A DNA stretch of 64,000 nt, taken from Lachnospiraceae bacterium UBA7050. Lineage in GTDB: Bacteria; Bacillota; Clostridia; Lachnospirales; Lachnospiraceae. The position numbers and the translations under genes were made by a program. Positions 1 to 8,578 of this stretch are shown here, piece by piece. Position 1 is the stretch's first letter. Each line of letters starts with the position of its first letter. The DNA is taken from contig DLAJ01000028.1 in assembly GCA_002493905.1 (NCBI GenBank), forward strand, positions 70,025 to 134,024. Reading direction: 5' to 3'. The notes under the pieces were generated by a model. The model worked only from the letters and a program-made list of their open reading frames with translations, ran no database searches and was not told the origin of the DNA.

Positions 1-36
1 AGAGAACGGATGCTGTTGATTGACATGGATTTATAG
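1..36 (+). CDS. possible C-terminal end of an upstream gene
   Basis: The frame starting at base 1 reads eleven codons (RERMLLIDMDL) to a TAG at 34-36; the other two plus frames stop sooner. It could be the tail of the gene that the terminator at 101-149 serves. A further 15-codon frame (52-99, MAGLLGADEDDLYGK) follows an AGGAAGG at 41-47 and ends just before the terminator. Either could be the true last reading frame of the upstream unit. No family can be assigned from so little sequence. Confidence 0.25.
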   Translation, partial: RERMLLIDMDL

Positions 37-100
37 ACGAAGGAAGGATGTATGGCAGGATTGCTGGGAGCGGATGAAGACGATCTTTATGGTAAATGAT

Positions 101-149
101 TGCGAAACACAGTCAGGATAATCAACTCTGTGTTTCGCATCTTTTTTTG
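101..149 (+). terminator. intrinsic terminator
   Basis: A perfect 12-bp inverted repeat (TGCGAAACACAG at 101-112, CTGTGTTTCGCA at 128-139) is followed by a T7 run at 142-148. It closes the upstream transcription unit and isolates the tetR gene that follows. Confidence 0.9.
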
Positions 150-248
150 AAATCCGGGATTCCGGTAAACGGAACAGGACAGACGGATAGTAACAGTTCA
201 ACCTTTGGCTAAACTGCTACGGCAGATATGATTAAGAAAAGAAAAAGA

Positions 249-277
249 TTGACAGCACGCATGAAATCATGTAGAAT
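249..277 (+). promoter_or_regulatory. sigma-A promoter of first tetR
   Basis: TTGACA at 249-254 and TAGAAT at 272-277 are separated by exactly 17 nt. Transcription would start near 284 and give a leader of about 140 nt before the TetR start codon. Confidence 0.75.
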
Positions 278-307
278 AACGGTTGTTATCATCGGGTGTT
301 ATGTAAC
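276..307 (+). promoter_or_regulatory. candidate TetR operator dyads
   Basis: Two related inverted repeats lie across the -10 element and predicted start site: ATAAC-ggtt-GTTAT (276-289) and GTTA-tg-TAAC (298-307). Both use GTTA/TAAC half sites. The position suits autorepression by the adjacent TetR protein. This is inference from placement and symmetry only. Confidence 0.45.
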
Positions 308-425
308 GGGTTTTATGAAAAAATAGAAGCGGCAGGATAAAGCGGCAGATTTGCACGGCGCCGGAGGATGCATGCAAAACGGGAGTAAACATTTTGATGG
401 CGGCTGAGCAGGAATGGAGATTGCG

Positions 426-974
426 ATGGCGAGGAAAGAGACAGTAACAAAACAGATGATATTGGATGCGGCATTTGAGATGGCGGGCAAGAATGGGTAC
501 CGGGAGGTTACGGCAAGAAAGCTTGCCAGCCATATTGGATGTTCTACGCAGCCGATCTTCCGGGTGTTTACGAATATGGAAGAGCTGCAGGGAGAGTATA
601 CGAACAGGGTAGTATCTTTTTTTGAACAGTTTTATCAACAGTATCCGAGGAGGTACGAGGAGCCCTTTGTCGATCTGGGTATGGCGTATATCGCGTTTGC
701 CGCAAAGGAGAGACATTATTTTGAGATGCTCTTTTTGACCGGAGAACGCATGGGCAAGTCACTCTACGATATTCTGAACGGCAGCAGCGGCAATGTGGTG
801 CGGGAGATACGCAAGGCGCAGGAGGCGGGCTGCAAGAGTGCCGAAGAGCTGTTTATGAAGATGTGGATTTTCATACACGGCGCAGCGTGCATGACGATCA
901 CCGGAGACTATGATCTGACAGACGAGGCGACTGCCAAGCTTCTGATTGATACATATCATTCCTACACAAATTGA
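426..974 (+). CDS. TetR/AcrR family transcriptional regulator
   Basis: A one-component regulator of 182 aa. The N-terminal HTH (about residues 5-50 of MARKETVTKQ...) has the TetR pattern, with the recognition region around TARKLASHIGCSTQPIFRVF, then a mostly helical ligand/dimer domain. Start 426 is chosen over the in-frame ATG at 414 because a GGAG (416-419) lies 6 nt upstream. It is monocistronic, with its own promoter and the upstream terminator. Its HTH and following helices closely resemble those of the TetR at 22666 (PIFxVFxxMEExQGE in both), so the two look like paralogues. The ligand is unknown. Confidence 0.85.
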   Translation: MARKETVTKQMILDAAFEMAGKNGYREVTARKLASHIGCSTQPIFRVFTNMEELQGEYTNRVVSFFEQFYQQYPRRYEEPFVDLGMAYIAFAAKERHYFEMLFLTGERMGKSLYDILNGSSGNVVREIRKAQEAGCKSAEELFMKMWIFIHGAACMTITGDYDLTDEATAKLLIDTYHSYTN

Positions 975-1109
975 AGCAAGAATGCACACAGCAGGGCAGC
1001 GGCTGTTTCGCATAGAACTTCTAAGAATTTGCCAAATGTCGGGGAACGGGTGTTCTTTATCGGGATTTGGGAATTGTGCGGGGATAAATGATAGAGAAGG
1101 AAAATGAAA

Positions 1110-2060
1110 ATGAATCATCACGAGACAGAACAGGACGAAACGGGAAAGAGAGATGTGCTTGCCCGCATCAACGAATGTTATGCGAAGATGAGCAAGAGTC
1201 ATAAAGTGATCGCAGCCTATATATCGGATCATTATGATCAGGCTGTTTTTATGACGGCAGCGCAGCTCGGCGCCGAAGTTGGGACGAGCGAATCGACCGT
1301 AGTCCGTTTCGCGGCGGGCTTGGGTTACGACGGGTATCCCGAGTTTCAAAAGACGCTTGCGGACTGGGTCAAAAACAAACTGAATTCAGTCGCCCGTATC
1401 GGGGCAAAATATGGAAGCAGTACGCAGTCCGAGATTCTCACGTCCGTGCTTTCCGCTGATATAGAAAAAATCAACGATACGATTGCCAATTTAGACCCCG
1501 TCGCATTTGAGACGGCGGTTAATATTCTGATTGAATCCGATCATATTTATATCATCGGTCTGAGAAGCTGTGAACCGCTTGCGGAATTTTTAAGCTTCTA
1601 TCTGCAGATGGTACGCGGGGATGTGATTCTAGTGAAATCGACGAGTACAACGGAGATTTTTGAGCAGATGCTCCGCATCAATGAGCGGGACGCCATTGTC
1701 GGCATCAGTTTTCCGCGCTATTCCATGAGAACCTTAAAAGCAATGGAATTTGCCAATGACAGAAACGCCAAAGTTGTTACTATTACCGACAGCGTGCATT
1801 CGCCGATGAATCTGTATTCTTCGTGTAATCTTTTAGCGAGAAGCGATATGGTGTCCATTGTCGATTCTTTAGTCGCGCCCTTAAGCCTGATCAATGCGAT
1901 GGTGGTTGCGCTGTGCTTAAAATGTCCGGAGCAGGTCAAGACGAATCTGGAGTCGCTTGAGGAAGCGTGGAATAATTATCAGGTATACTTAAATGATGAG
2001 ATCAATTTTATTGATGAGGATACGATGCTGTCTTATTCTCTAACGAAGCCGGAGGAGTAA
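1110..2060 (+). CDS. MurR/RpiR family transcriptional regulator
   Basis: About 316 aa. Residues about 10-85 form the RpiR-type HTH (AQLGAEVGTSESTVVRFAAGL). Residues about 115-260 form a SIS sugar-phosphate isomerase fold (IYIIGLRSCEPLAEFL, later VGISFPRYS and VVTITDSVHSP). Family members sense phosphosugars and control carbohydrate genes. The in-frame ATG at 1104 is only 3 nt from AGAAGG (1095-1100), whereas 1110 is 9 nt away and is preferred. The stop is 8 nt before the BaiN-like gene, so the two are probably cotranscribed. No sugar locus is adjacent, so the target is unknown. Confidence 0.85.
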   Translation: MNHHETEQDETGKRDVLARINECYAKMSKSHKVIAAYISDHYDQAVFMTAAQLGAEVGTSESTVVRFAAGLGYDGYPEFQKTLADWVKNKLNSVARIGAKYGSSTQSEILTSVLSADIEKINDTIANLDPVAFETAVNILIESDHIYIIGLRSCEPLAEFLSFYLQMVRGDVILVKSTSTTEIFEQMLRINERDAIVGISFPRYSMRTLKAMEFANDRNAKVVTITDSVHSPMNLYSSCNLLARSDMVSIVDSLVAPLSLINAMVVALCLKCPEQVKTNLESLEEAWNNYQVYLNDEINFIDEDTMLSYSLTKPEE

Positions 2061-2068
2061 GAAAGGGC

Positions 2069-3472
2069 ATGAGTGATGTGATCGTGATCGGCGGAGGCGC
2101 TGCCGGGATGATGGCTGCCTGCTCGGCGGCGGAAAACGGGCATAACGTAACACTGATCGAAAAAAATGAGAAGCTTGGCAAGAAAATATATATTACCGGG
2201 AAAGGGCGCTGCAATGTCACGAATGCGGGTGAGACGACGGCATTTTTTGAACAGGTAGTGAGGAATCCGAAAAGTCTGTACAGCGCGGTGTATTCTTTTG
2301 ATGCGCCGCAGGTTATGGCGTTTATGGAAAAGCACGGCTGTCCGCTCAAAGTGGAGCGCGGGAACCGGGTGTTTCCGGTGTCCGACCATGCTTCCGATGT
2401 GATACGCGCCTGTGCGAAAGCATTGGAGCATGCAGGCGTGCGGGTGTGTCTGAATACAAGGGTGGAACGGCTGCTCACAGAAGCGGCGGAAGCAGACGCG
2501 GAGATAGGAAGCGGTGAACCGCTGCGGGCGGAGTATGCGGATGCCCGCATTAAAGGGCGGCGGGATGCGGGGCGGAAGGAATTGGACAAAGCGGAGCGGC
2601 GCATCCTTGGTGTCTGCCTTTCAAATGGCGAATGCCTGCGTGCGGACGCGGTTATTGCCGCAACGGGCGGCTTGTCCTATCCGGCGACAGGGTCGGACGG
2701 CGACGGATTCCGGTTCGCGAAAGAGCTGGGAATCGGGGTGGAGCAGCCAAGACCTGCGCTTGTACCGTTTGTCGTGCGTGAGGAATGGTGTAAGCGCCTG
2801 CAGGGACTGACGCTTAAAAATGTGGCGGTATCCTTGGAAAGCGGCAGAAAAATCATTTATTCGGGACAGGGAGAGATGCTGTTTACTCATTTTGGCGTCA
2901 GCGGACCGCTGATTTTAAGCGCCAGCAGCTATTATGCAAACGCCCGCGGGAAGTGCAAAACAGGACAGGATTCCGGTGAGGGAGCAGGGACGCATCGGGG
3001 ACCGGAGGAGGACATGACGCTTATCATTGATCTTAAACCGGCGCTGTCGGAGGAAGTTTTGGACAGAAGGCTGCTCCGCGAGTTTGAGCAAAACAGAAAT
3101 AAGCAGTTTAAGAATGCGGTGGAGGGGCTCTTTCCGTCAAAACTCATTCCGGTAATGGTGGAACTTTCGGGAATTGAGGGTGCAAAAGCAGTGCATGATA
3201 TTAACAAAGAGGAGCGCGCGGCGTTTGGAAGACTCATAAAGAAGCTTCCATTGACAGTTACGGGGACGCGCGGCTACGCGGAAGCGGTCATCACGCAGGG
3301 CGGCGTATCCGTCAAAGAGATCAATCCCTCCACAATGGAGAGCAAAAAAATAAAAGGACTGTACTTTGCAGGCGAAGTTTTGGACGTGGATGCGCTGACA
3401 GGCGGCTATAACCTTCAGATCGCGTGGGCGACAGGGCATTTGGCTGGCGAAAGTGTCAGATCAATCATCTAA
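2069..3472 (+). CDS. BaiN/HI0933-family NAD(P)/FAD-dependent oxidoreductase
   Basis: A 467-aa flavoprotein. An N-terminal dinucleotide motif GGGAAGMMAA (about residues 8-17) is followed by the family signatures KKIYITGKGRCNVTNA, GGLSYPATGSDGDGF and, at the C-terminus, GLYFAGEVLDVDALTGGYNLQ. The family is widespread and mostly uncharacterised; BaiN of bile-acid-dehydroxylating clostridia belongs to it, but bile-acid activity cannot be claimed here. Residues about 145-175 carry a charged insert (EPLRAEYADARIKGRRDAGRK) that looks like a species-specific loop. It lies between rpiR and cmk. Confidence 0.85.
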   Translation: MSDVIVIGGGAAGMMAACSAAENGHNVTLIEKNEKLGKKIYITGKGRCNVTNAGETTAFFEQVVRNPKSLYSAVYSFDAPQVMAFMEKHGCPLKVERGNRVFPVSDHASDVIRACAKALEHAGVRVCLNTRVERLLTEAAEADAEIGSGEPLRAEYADARIKGRRDAGRKELDKAERRILGVCLSNGECLRADAVIAATGGLSYPATGSDGDGFRFAKELGIGVEQPRPALVPFVVREEWCKRLQGLTLKNVAVSLESGRKIIYSGQGEMLFTHFGVSGPLILSASSYYANARGKCKTGQDSGEGAGTHRGPEEDMTLIIDLKPALSEEVLDRRLLREFEQNRNKQFKNAVEGLFPSKLIPVMVELSGIEGAKAVHDINKEERAAFGRLIKKLPLTVTGTRGYAEAVITQGGVSVKEINPSTMESKKIKGLYFAGEVLDVDALTGGYNLQIAWATGHLAGESVRSII

Positions 3473-3551
3473 AAATATTTCTAACGGTGATTCTTTGGAG
3501 AAGAAGGAGTTTGACCGATATTACTAATGGAAAGAATGGGAGGACGGAGCT

Positions 3552-4211
3552 ATGGGCTACAATGTAGCGATTGACGGACCCGCAGGGGCAGGAAAGAGTA
3601 CAATTGCAAAAAAGATTGCAAAGAAAATGAATTATATTTATGTAGATACAGGAGCGATGTACCGTGCAATGGCATTGTTTCTATTGAGGAATCATGTTGA
3701 GCCGGCGGATGAGAAGGCTGTCAGCGAAAAATGCATGGAAGCGGATATTACGCTTCGATATGAGCAGGGCGAGCAGGTTGTTTTATTAAATGGTGAAAAT
3801 GTAAACGGCCTGATCCGCACGGAGGAGGTCGGCAATATGGCTTCCTATTCCAGCCCGAACCCGAAAGTGCGGGAGAAAATGGTGGAGCTGCAGAGAAAGC
3901 TCGCCAAGACTGCAGATGTTATCATGGATGGCAGGGACATCGGCACCTGTGTGCTTCCGAACGCTGACGTTAAGGTATATCTGACGGCAAGCAGTACGGT
4001 GCGCGCAAAGAGACGATATGATGAGCTGACCGCCAAAGGAGAGGCATGCGATCTTTCGGTGATCGAGGCGGACATCATTGAACGCGATCACCGGGACATG
4101 ACGAGGGAGCTGTCCCCCTTAAAGCAGGCCGAGGATGCGGTGCTTGTCGATTCTTCTAACATGACGATTGACGAAGTTGTGGATACGATCATTGCACTCT
4201 GCAAAAAATAA
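3552..4211 (+). CDS. cmk: cytidylate (CMP/dCMP) kinase
   Basis: A 219-aa P-loop kinase that phosphorylates CMP and dCMP with ATP. It has the Walker A motif GPAGAGKST near residues 8-17, the VDTGAMYRAMA substrate-binding segment, the MDGRDIGT motif and the lid region RAKRRYDEL. Length is normal for the family. A GGACGGAG ribosome binding site precedes ATG 3552. It sits immediately before ispH-rpsA, an order common in Clostridia, and probably belongs to the same operon. Confidence 0.95.
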   Translation: MGYNVAIDGPAGAGKSTIAKKIAKKMNYIYVDTGAMYRAMALFLLRNHVEPADEKAVSEKCMEADITLRYEQGEQVVLLNGENVNGLIRTEEVGNMASYSSPNPKVREKMVELQRKLAKTADVIMDGRDIGTCVLPNADVKVYLTASSTVRAKRRYDELTAKGEACDLSVIEADIIERDHRDMTRELSPLKQAEDAVLVDSSNMTIDEVVDTIIALCKK

Positions 4212-4230
4212 CGATAGTCGGCAAAAGAGA

Positions 4231-4276
4231 ACGGGCGTTTTGCAAAATCATGAGCATGATGACGGGCGTTTTGCAA
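4231..4276 (+). repeat. direct repeat with nested hairpin in the cmk-ispH gap
   Basis: ACGGGCGTTTTGCAA occurs at 4231-4245 and again at 4262-4276. Between and across them lies a nested dyad: TTGCAAAA (4240-4247) pairs with TTTTGCAA (4269-4276), and inside it ATCATG (4247-4252) pairs with CATGAT (4255-4260). No T-run follows, so it is not a standard terminator. It may be an RNA processing or stability element. Confidence 0.6.
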
Positions 4277-4315
4277 TGAACCGGAACCGATAAAGAATGT
4301 AAGGAGATCATTTAC

Positions 4316-5188
4316 ATGGAAGTCATACTGGCAAAAACCGCAGGTTTCTGCTTTGGCGTAAAGCGGGCGGTTGATCTGGTATATGAACAGCTCGGCAAGG
4401 GGGAACCGATTTATACGTACGGTTCCATCATACACAACGAATCTGTTGTGGAGGATTTGGAAAAGCGCGGCGTGCGCGTGGTTGAAAGCGTAGAGGAGCT
4501 TGCGGGGCTAAAAAAGGGAACTGTGATCATCCGTTCACATGGCGTATCGAAAGAAATTTATGACGGCTTGATGAACAGCGGTATGAAAATCGTGGATGCG
4601 ACATGCCCGTTTGTCAAGCGGATACATGATACGGTAGAGCGGGAGAGTAAAGCGGGGGCGCAGATCATTATTATTGGTGATGACGGACATCCTGAAGTGG
4701 AAGGAACGAAAGGTTGGTGTGCAACACCTGCTGTTGTGGTTGGAAAAAAAGAGGATGTGGAGGCGTTTTTTTCCGGAAATATAGTAAAAAAATCATCCGG
4801 AAATGCCGTAAAACTGTGCATTGTGTCACAAACGACATATAACTACACGAAATTTCAAGAATTTGTTGAAATTTTTTCAAAAAAAGGTTATGATGGTATT
4901 GTTGTGAACACTATCTGTAACGCAACTGAGGAGAGACAGACGGAAGCGGCTAAGATTGCCGGCATGGTGGATGCCATGGTCGTCATCGGTGGAAGGACAA
5001 GTTCTAATTCTAAGAAATTGTATGAGATATGCAGCCGTAAATGCGGAAATACTGTATTTATCCGAACACTTGATGATCTGAAGTTGGATTTGAAGGGTAA
5101 TGCCAGAAAGATTGGAATTACAGCTGGTGCTTCTACCCCAAATAATATCATTGAGGAGGTTCAAAATTATGTCAGAATTAACTTTTGA
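4316..5188 (+). CDS. ispH: 4-hydroxy-3-methylbut-2-enyl diphosphate reductase
   Basis: A 290-aa [4Fe-4S] enzyme making IPP and DMAPP in the last step of the MEP isoprenoid pathway. The three cluster cysteines are visible: C12 in AGFCFGVKRA, one in DATCPFV (about 97) and one in NTICNATEERQ (about 202). The conserved HGV and TTYN segments and the GGRTSSNSKKL motif are also present. The start follows AAGGAG. The last 20 nt overlap the rpsA start, which suggests translational coupling; ispH and rpsA are often linked or fused in Clostridia. Confidence 0.95.
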   Translation: MEVILAKTAGFCFGVKRAVDLVYEQLGKGEPIYTYGSIIHNESVVEDLEKRGVRVVESVEELAGLKKGTVIIRSHGVSKEIYDGLMNSGMKIVDATCPFVKRIHDTVERESKAGAQIIIIGDDGHPEVEGTKGWCATPAVVVGKKEDVEAFFSGNIVKKSSGNAVKLCIVSQTTYNYTKFQEFVEIFSKKGYDGIVVNTICNATEERQTEAAKIAGMVDAMVVIGGRTSSNSKKLYEICSRKCGNTVFIRTLDDLKLDLKGNARKIGITAGASTPNNIIEEVQNYVRINF

Positions 5189-6305
5189 ACAAATGCTTGA
5201 GGAGTCACTGAAAACAATTCGCGCAGGAGAGGTAGTGGAGGGAACCGTGATCGACGTAAAGCCGGAGGTCGCAGTCCTGAACATCGGATATAAGTCAGAT
5301 GGTATTTTGACACGAAACGAATATACCAACGAACCCAATGTTGACCTTACGACGATTCTAAAGCCGGATGACAAGCTGGAAGTGAAAGTTCTGAAAGTAA
5401 ACGACGGCGAGGGGCAGGTTCTTTTAACTTATAAGAGGCTTGCCGCAGACAGAGGCAATAAGCGTATTGAAGAAGCATATAATACGCAGGAGGTGCTGAA
5501 AGCAAAAGTTGTTCAGGTACTTGAGGGCGGCTTAAGCGTAGTTGTCGATGAAGTACGGATTTTCATTCCTGCGAGCCTTGTTTCCGATACCTATGAGAAG
5601 GACTTAAGCAAGTATGCGGGTCAGGAGATTGAATTTGTCGTAACCGAATACAATCCGAAGAAGAGAAGATACATCGGCGACCGCAGGCAGCTTGTTGCCG
5701 CTAAGAAGGCAGAACTTCAGAAAGAGCTGCTTGAGAAGCTGAAAGAGGGCGATATCGTTAAGGGTACTGTCAAGAATATTACCGATTTCGGCGCATTCAT
5801 TGATTTGGGCGGCATTGACGGACTCCTGCATATTTCCGAAATGTCATGGGGCCGCGTGGAGAGTCCTAAGAAGGTATTTAAGGTCGGCGAAGAAATGGAT
5901 GTCCTGATTAAGGAGATCACCGGCAATAAGATTGCGCTGAGCTTAAAATTTGCGGACACAAATCCGTGGCGCGATGCGGCGGAAAAATATGCGGTCGGCA
6001 ATGAAGTGACGGGTAAGGTTGCGAGAATGACTGATTTTGGCGCATTTATCGAGCTTGAGACCGGTGTTGACGCCCTGCTTCATGTTTCGCAGATTTCCAA
6101 AGAGCATATTGAGAAGCCGTCCGACGTATTAAAGATCGGCGAGACCGTAACTGCAAGAGTGGTTGACTTTAACGAGGCAGATCATAAGATCAGTCTGAGC
6201 ATCAAGGCGCTGACCGCTCCGGAACCTGCCGCGCAGGAGGAAGATGCGGACGTTGTGTCTGTTGACATCGATGAAGTGATCGCGAATGAGACAGAAGAGA
6301 ATTAA
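5169..6305 (+). CDS. rpsA: 30S ribosomal protein S1-like (four S1 domains)
   Basis: A 378-aa RNA-binding protein with four S1 motifs at about 19-90, 106-175, 193-261 and 276-347; the last two carry the canonical TDFGAF and GLLHISEMSWGRV / ALLHVSQIS segments. The first two are more diverged. An acidic tail follows. The start at 5169 (MSELTFEQM) is set by GAGGAGG at 5153-5159, nine nt upstream. The longer open frame from 5100 lacks such a site. It overlaps ispH by 20 nt and is followed by a terminator. Confidence 0.92.
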   Translation: MSELTFEQMLEESLKTIRAGEVVEGTVIDVKPEVAVLNIGYKSDGILTRNEYTNEPNVDLTTILKPDDKLEVKVLKVNDGEGQVLLTYKRLAADRGNKRIEEAYNTQEVLKAKVVQVLEGGLSVVVDEVRIFIPASLVSDTYEKDLSKYAGQEIEFVVTEYNPKKRRYIGDRRQLVAAKKAELQKELLEKLKEGDIVKGTVKNITDFGAFIDLGGIDGLLHISEMSWGRVESPKKVFKVGEEMDVLIKEITGNKIALSLKFADTNPWRDAAEKYAVGNEVTGKVARMTDFGAFIELETGVDALLHVSQISKEHIEKPSDVLKIGETVTARVVDFNEADHKISLSIKALTAPEPAAQEEDADVVSVDIDEVIANETEEN

Positions 6306-6323
6306 TTTGTGTAATTGAATATG

Positions 6324-6358
6324 AGGCATTGTTTCGCGCAGCGGAGCAATGCCTTTTG
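6324..6358 (+). terminator. terminator after rpsA
   Basis: AGGCATTG (6324-6331) pairs with CAATGCCT (6347-6354) over a 15-nt loop, followed by TTTT. It ends the cmk-ispH-rpsA unit just before the cheR ribosome binding site. Confidence 0.75.
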
Positions 6359-6377
6359 TATCAGCGGAGGGCTTACA

Positions 6378-7151
6378 ATGCCATATGATTATGAAGGATT
6401 CAAAAAGGAAATTCTAAGGCTTACCAAGATTGATCTGAATGCATACAAAGAAAAACAGATGAAACGCCGTATTGATACGCTGATTGCAAAAAGCGGTGCA
6501 AAGGGATACGAGGAGTATGTCAAGCTGATCAATTCTGATAAACAGCGTTTTGAAGAGTTTGTCAATTATCTGACGATTAACGTATCTGAATTTTATCGGA
6601 ACCCCGAACAATGGAGGATTCTTGATCAGCAGATCATTCCTGAGCTGATTCAGAAGTTTGGAAAAAACTTAAAAATCTGGAGCGCTGCCTGCTCGACCGG
6701 CGACGAACCGTATTCGCTTGTGATGGCGTTAAGCAGGCATCTGCCGCTAAACCAGATTCATATTTACGCGACGGATATTGATAAGCAGGTAATCGCGAAA
6801 GCGCAGGTTGGCCTGTATGTGGAAAAAAGTATTGCGGCAGTGCCGGATGATCTGAAGAAAAAATATTTTACAAAGGTAGGCCCGTCTTATCAGATATCCA
6901 ATGAGATCAAGAGCCGCGTGGAATTTAAGCAGCATAATCTGCTGCTTGACACCTACCCGCAGCAGGTACATATGATTGTCTGCCGAAACGTACTGATTTA
7001 TTTTACGGATGAAGCAAAGGATGAAGTGTTCCGCAAATTTTATCTTTCTCTTGCGGCAAAAGGCGTGTTGTTTATCGGCAGCACGGAACAGATCATTGAT
7101 CATAAGAGTATCGGTTTTGAACGGAAGGGTTCTTTTTTCTATGAAAAATAA
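6378..7151 (+). CDS. CheR-type protein-glutamate O-methyltransferase
   Basis: About 257 aa. An N-terminal helical CheR domain (1-70) precedes a SAM-dependent methyltransferase domain with motif I IWSAACSTGDEPYSLVM, the acidic motif HIYATDIDKQVI, and VCRNVLIYF. CheR enzymes methylate glutamates of chemoreceptors. No receptors or other che genes lie nearby, so its partner is not evident. Start 6378 follows GGAGG (6366-6370) by 7 nt; the upstream open extension overlaps the terminator and is unlikely to be translated. Confidence 0.9.
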   Translation: MPYDYEGFKKEILRLTKIDLNAYKEKQMKRRIDTLIAKSGAKGYEEYVKLINSDKQRFEEFVNYLTINVSEFYRNPEQWRILDQQIIPELIQKFGKNLKIWSAACSTGDEPYSLVMALSRHLPLNQIHIYATDIDKQVIAKAQVGLYVEKSIAAVPDDLKKKYFTKVGPSYQISNEIKSRVEFKQHNLLLDTYPQQVHMIVCRNVLIYFTDEAKDEVFRKFYLSLAAKGVLFIGSTEQIIDHKSIGFERKGSFFYEK

Positions 7152-7199
7152 GAAAGAGAATGCGGGATGAAACTTTTTTGATACGAATAGAACGAATAG

Positions 7200-7263
7200 A
7201 AAAAGCATATCCGGTACAGGGCGCGTGTCTGCTGTGTCTCCTGTATTTAGGATATGCTTTTTT
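7200..7263. terminator. bidirectional terminator between cheR and yprB-like gene
   Basis: A 13-bp perfect repeat, AAAAAGCATATCC (7200-7212) against GGATATGCTTTTT (7250-7262), has A and T runs on opposite sides. It can stop transcription from both the plus-strand cheR and the convergent minus-strand gene. Confidence 0.85.
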
Positions 7264-7300
7264 ATCGTTATGATAGGGGCAGGATCAATCTGCCTTCTGT

Positions 7301-8413
7301 TTATGTTCCGGATGCCGCCCGGATCATGGTCTGTAGTACATGCGTTGCATAAGCAGCAAAGAAATCGCGGTCCTGCCTCCGTTCTTCAGTCAGTTCGATA
7401 AAAGAATCGCGCGAATGATAGGAGGGCTGGAAGACCGGTGTAAACAGGGGAGCCCACTGCTGCAGATACTCAGATTTTTTGCGGGTATAGCAGGTAGAGG
7501 CACTTGCCGGAACACGGTGCGCCGGATCAACAAAAGAGGATACGGATTTATGCAGCGCCGTATCTTCCGCGGGAAGATAATAGTAGTCATGGTAATTGGA
7601 ATAAAAATATTTCATCTCTCCGTCGTAAAGCGGAACTTTGAGGGAAGCGCCGTGGTCCGAGGAACTGAAAAAGCATCCGTTTGCATAATTTGATACCGGA
7701 ACAGGCAGCGGGGAAGGAAGCTGAAGCTTCATAACAAGCTCTGCGCGTCCGTCCTGATGGAAATCTTTGTAATAATTGGCGTTTACCTTGACGACGCGCA
7801 CACCCTCCTGATACAGTCTGACATAGGAAAGTATGGGGAGCAGGCGCACCAGCCCCTGTATATCCTCCGCGTTATGGAGCAGCAGCGCGTCATACGATTC
7901 CTCGGACGGCTCTTTGACATAATGCTGATAGACGCTGATCAGGTCGCCGCCGCTTAAGGTGTCTTCACGGTCTGTACCCAGAAAGGCTTCCAAAGTTTTT
8001 TGCTTACAGTTCGGGAGCTTTAGAAACTGTTTTAACGGACTGATGCGGAGATAGAGGTCCGTTCCTTCAAAAACGTTAAAGGAGTATGAGAGCCCATACT
8101 GTGCGCATTTTTGCTCCATATAGGGAATATCAAAGTGATTACCGTTAAAATGGACCAGAATGCGGTAAGATGCGGCAAATGAAAAAAATGCTTCAAGTAC
8201 GGCGCGTTCTTCTTCCGGACGCTCGGCAAACCATTGAATCAGATAAAAGCTGCCGCGCCTGAAATAGACGCAGCCGATCAGATAAAGGCTGCTGCTTTTG
8301 GCGGTAAAACCCGTCGTTTCAATATCGAGAAACAGGATGTCTTCTTTTTCCCCCAATTGCTCTAACGGATAAGCGGTTACAAGAGCTGGGAGTTCCCGGG
8401 TGATCGTTTTCAT
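7301..8413 (-). CDS. YprB-like RNase H-fold exonuclease
   Basis: A 370-aa protein with a DEDD exonuclease fold: D30/E32 in LFLDIETTG, the HFNGNHFDIPYM segment, and HNAEDIQGL near residue 180. This fits the RNase_H_2 / YprB family. The role is unproven; such proteins are thought to act in nucleic-acid processing. The C-terminal 170 residues are not recognised. The start at 8413 is set by GGAGG 7 nt upstream on the minus strand; the longer frame from 8437 would overlap this site. It is monocistronic. Confidence 0.8.
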   Translation of the reverse strand: MKTITRELPALVTAYPLEQLGEKEDILFLDIETTGFTAKSSSLYLIGCVYFRRGSFYLIQWFAERPEEERAVLEAFFSFAASYRILVHFNGNHFDIPYMEQKCAQYGLSYSFNVFEGTDLYLRISPLKQFLKLPNCKQKTLEAFLGTDREDTLSGGDLISVYQHYVKEPSEESYDALLLHNAEDIQGLVRLLPILSYVRLYQEGVRVVKVNANYYKDFHQDGRAELVMKLQLPSPLPVPVSNYANGCFFSSSDHGASLKVPLYDGEMKYFYSNYHDYYYLPAEDTALHKSVSSFVDPAHRVPASASTCYTRKKSEYLQQWAPLFTPVFQPSYHSRDSFIELTEERRQDRDFFAAYATHVLQTMIRAASGT

Positions 8414-8471
8414 GGCGGTACCTCCGTTATACATCATCGACAGTTTTGTACGCGCCGGATTACGGCGGAAC

Positions 8472-8480
8472 TGTTATAAT
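8472..8480 (+). promoter_or_regulatory. extended -10 promoter ahead of rnfC
   Basis: TGTTATAAT is a consensus extended -10 element (TG at 8472-8473, TATAAT at 8475-8480), about 100 nt before rnfC. No good -35 lies at the proper distance. A weaker TTCGAC-16-TATAAG (8515-8542) lies closer to the gene. The intergenic stretch is strongly A+T rich. Confidence 0.5.
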
Positions 8481-8578
8481 AGTATAGCATATTTCTATAT
8501 TTTTCAGTAGTATTTTCGACAAAAAAATAGTATATTTATAAGTAGGATTTCTGTATCAGAGGAAAGGGTGGGACTACT

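Noticed and set aside
2514..2810. Second open frame inside the BaiN-like gene
   Set aside because: Arg-rich shadow of the sense frame; no ribosome binding site.
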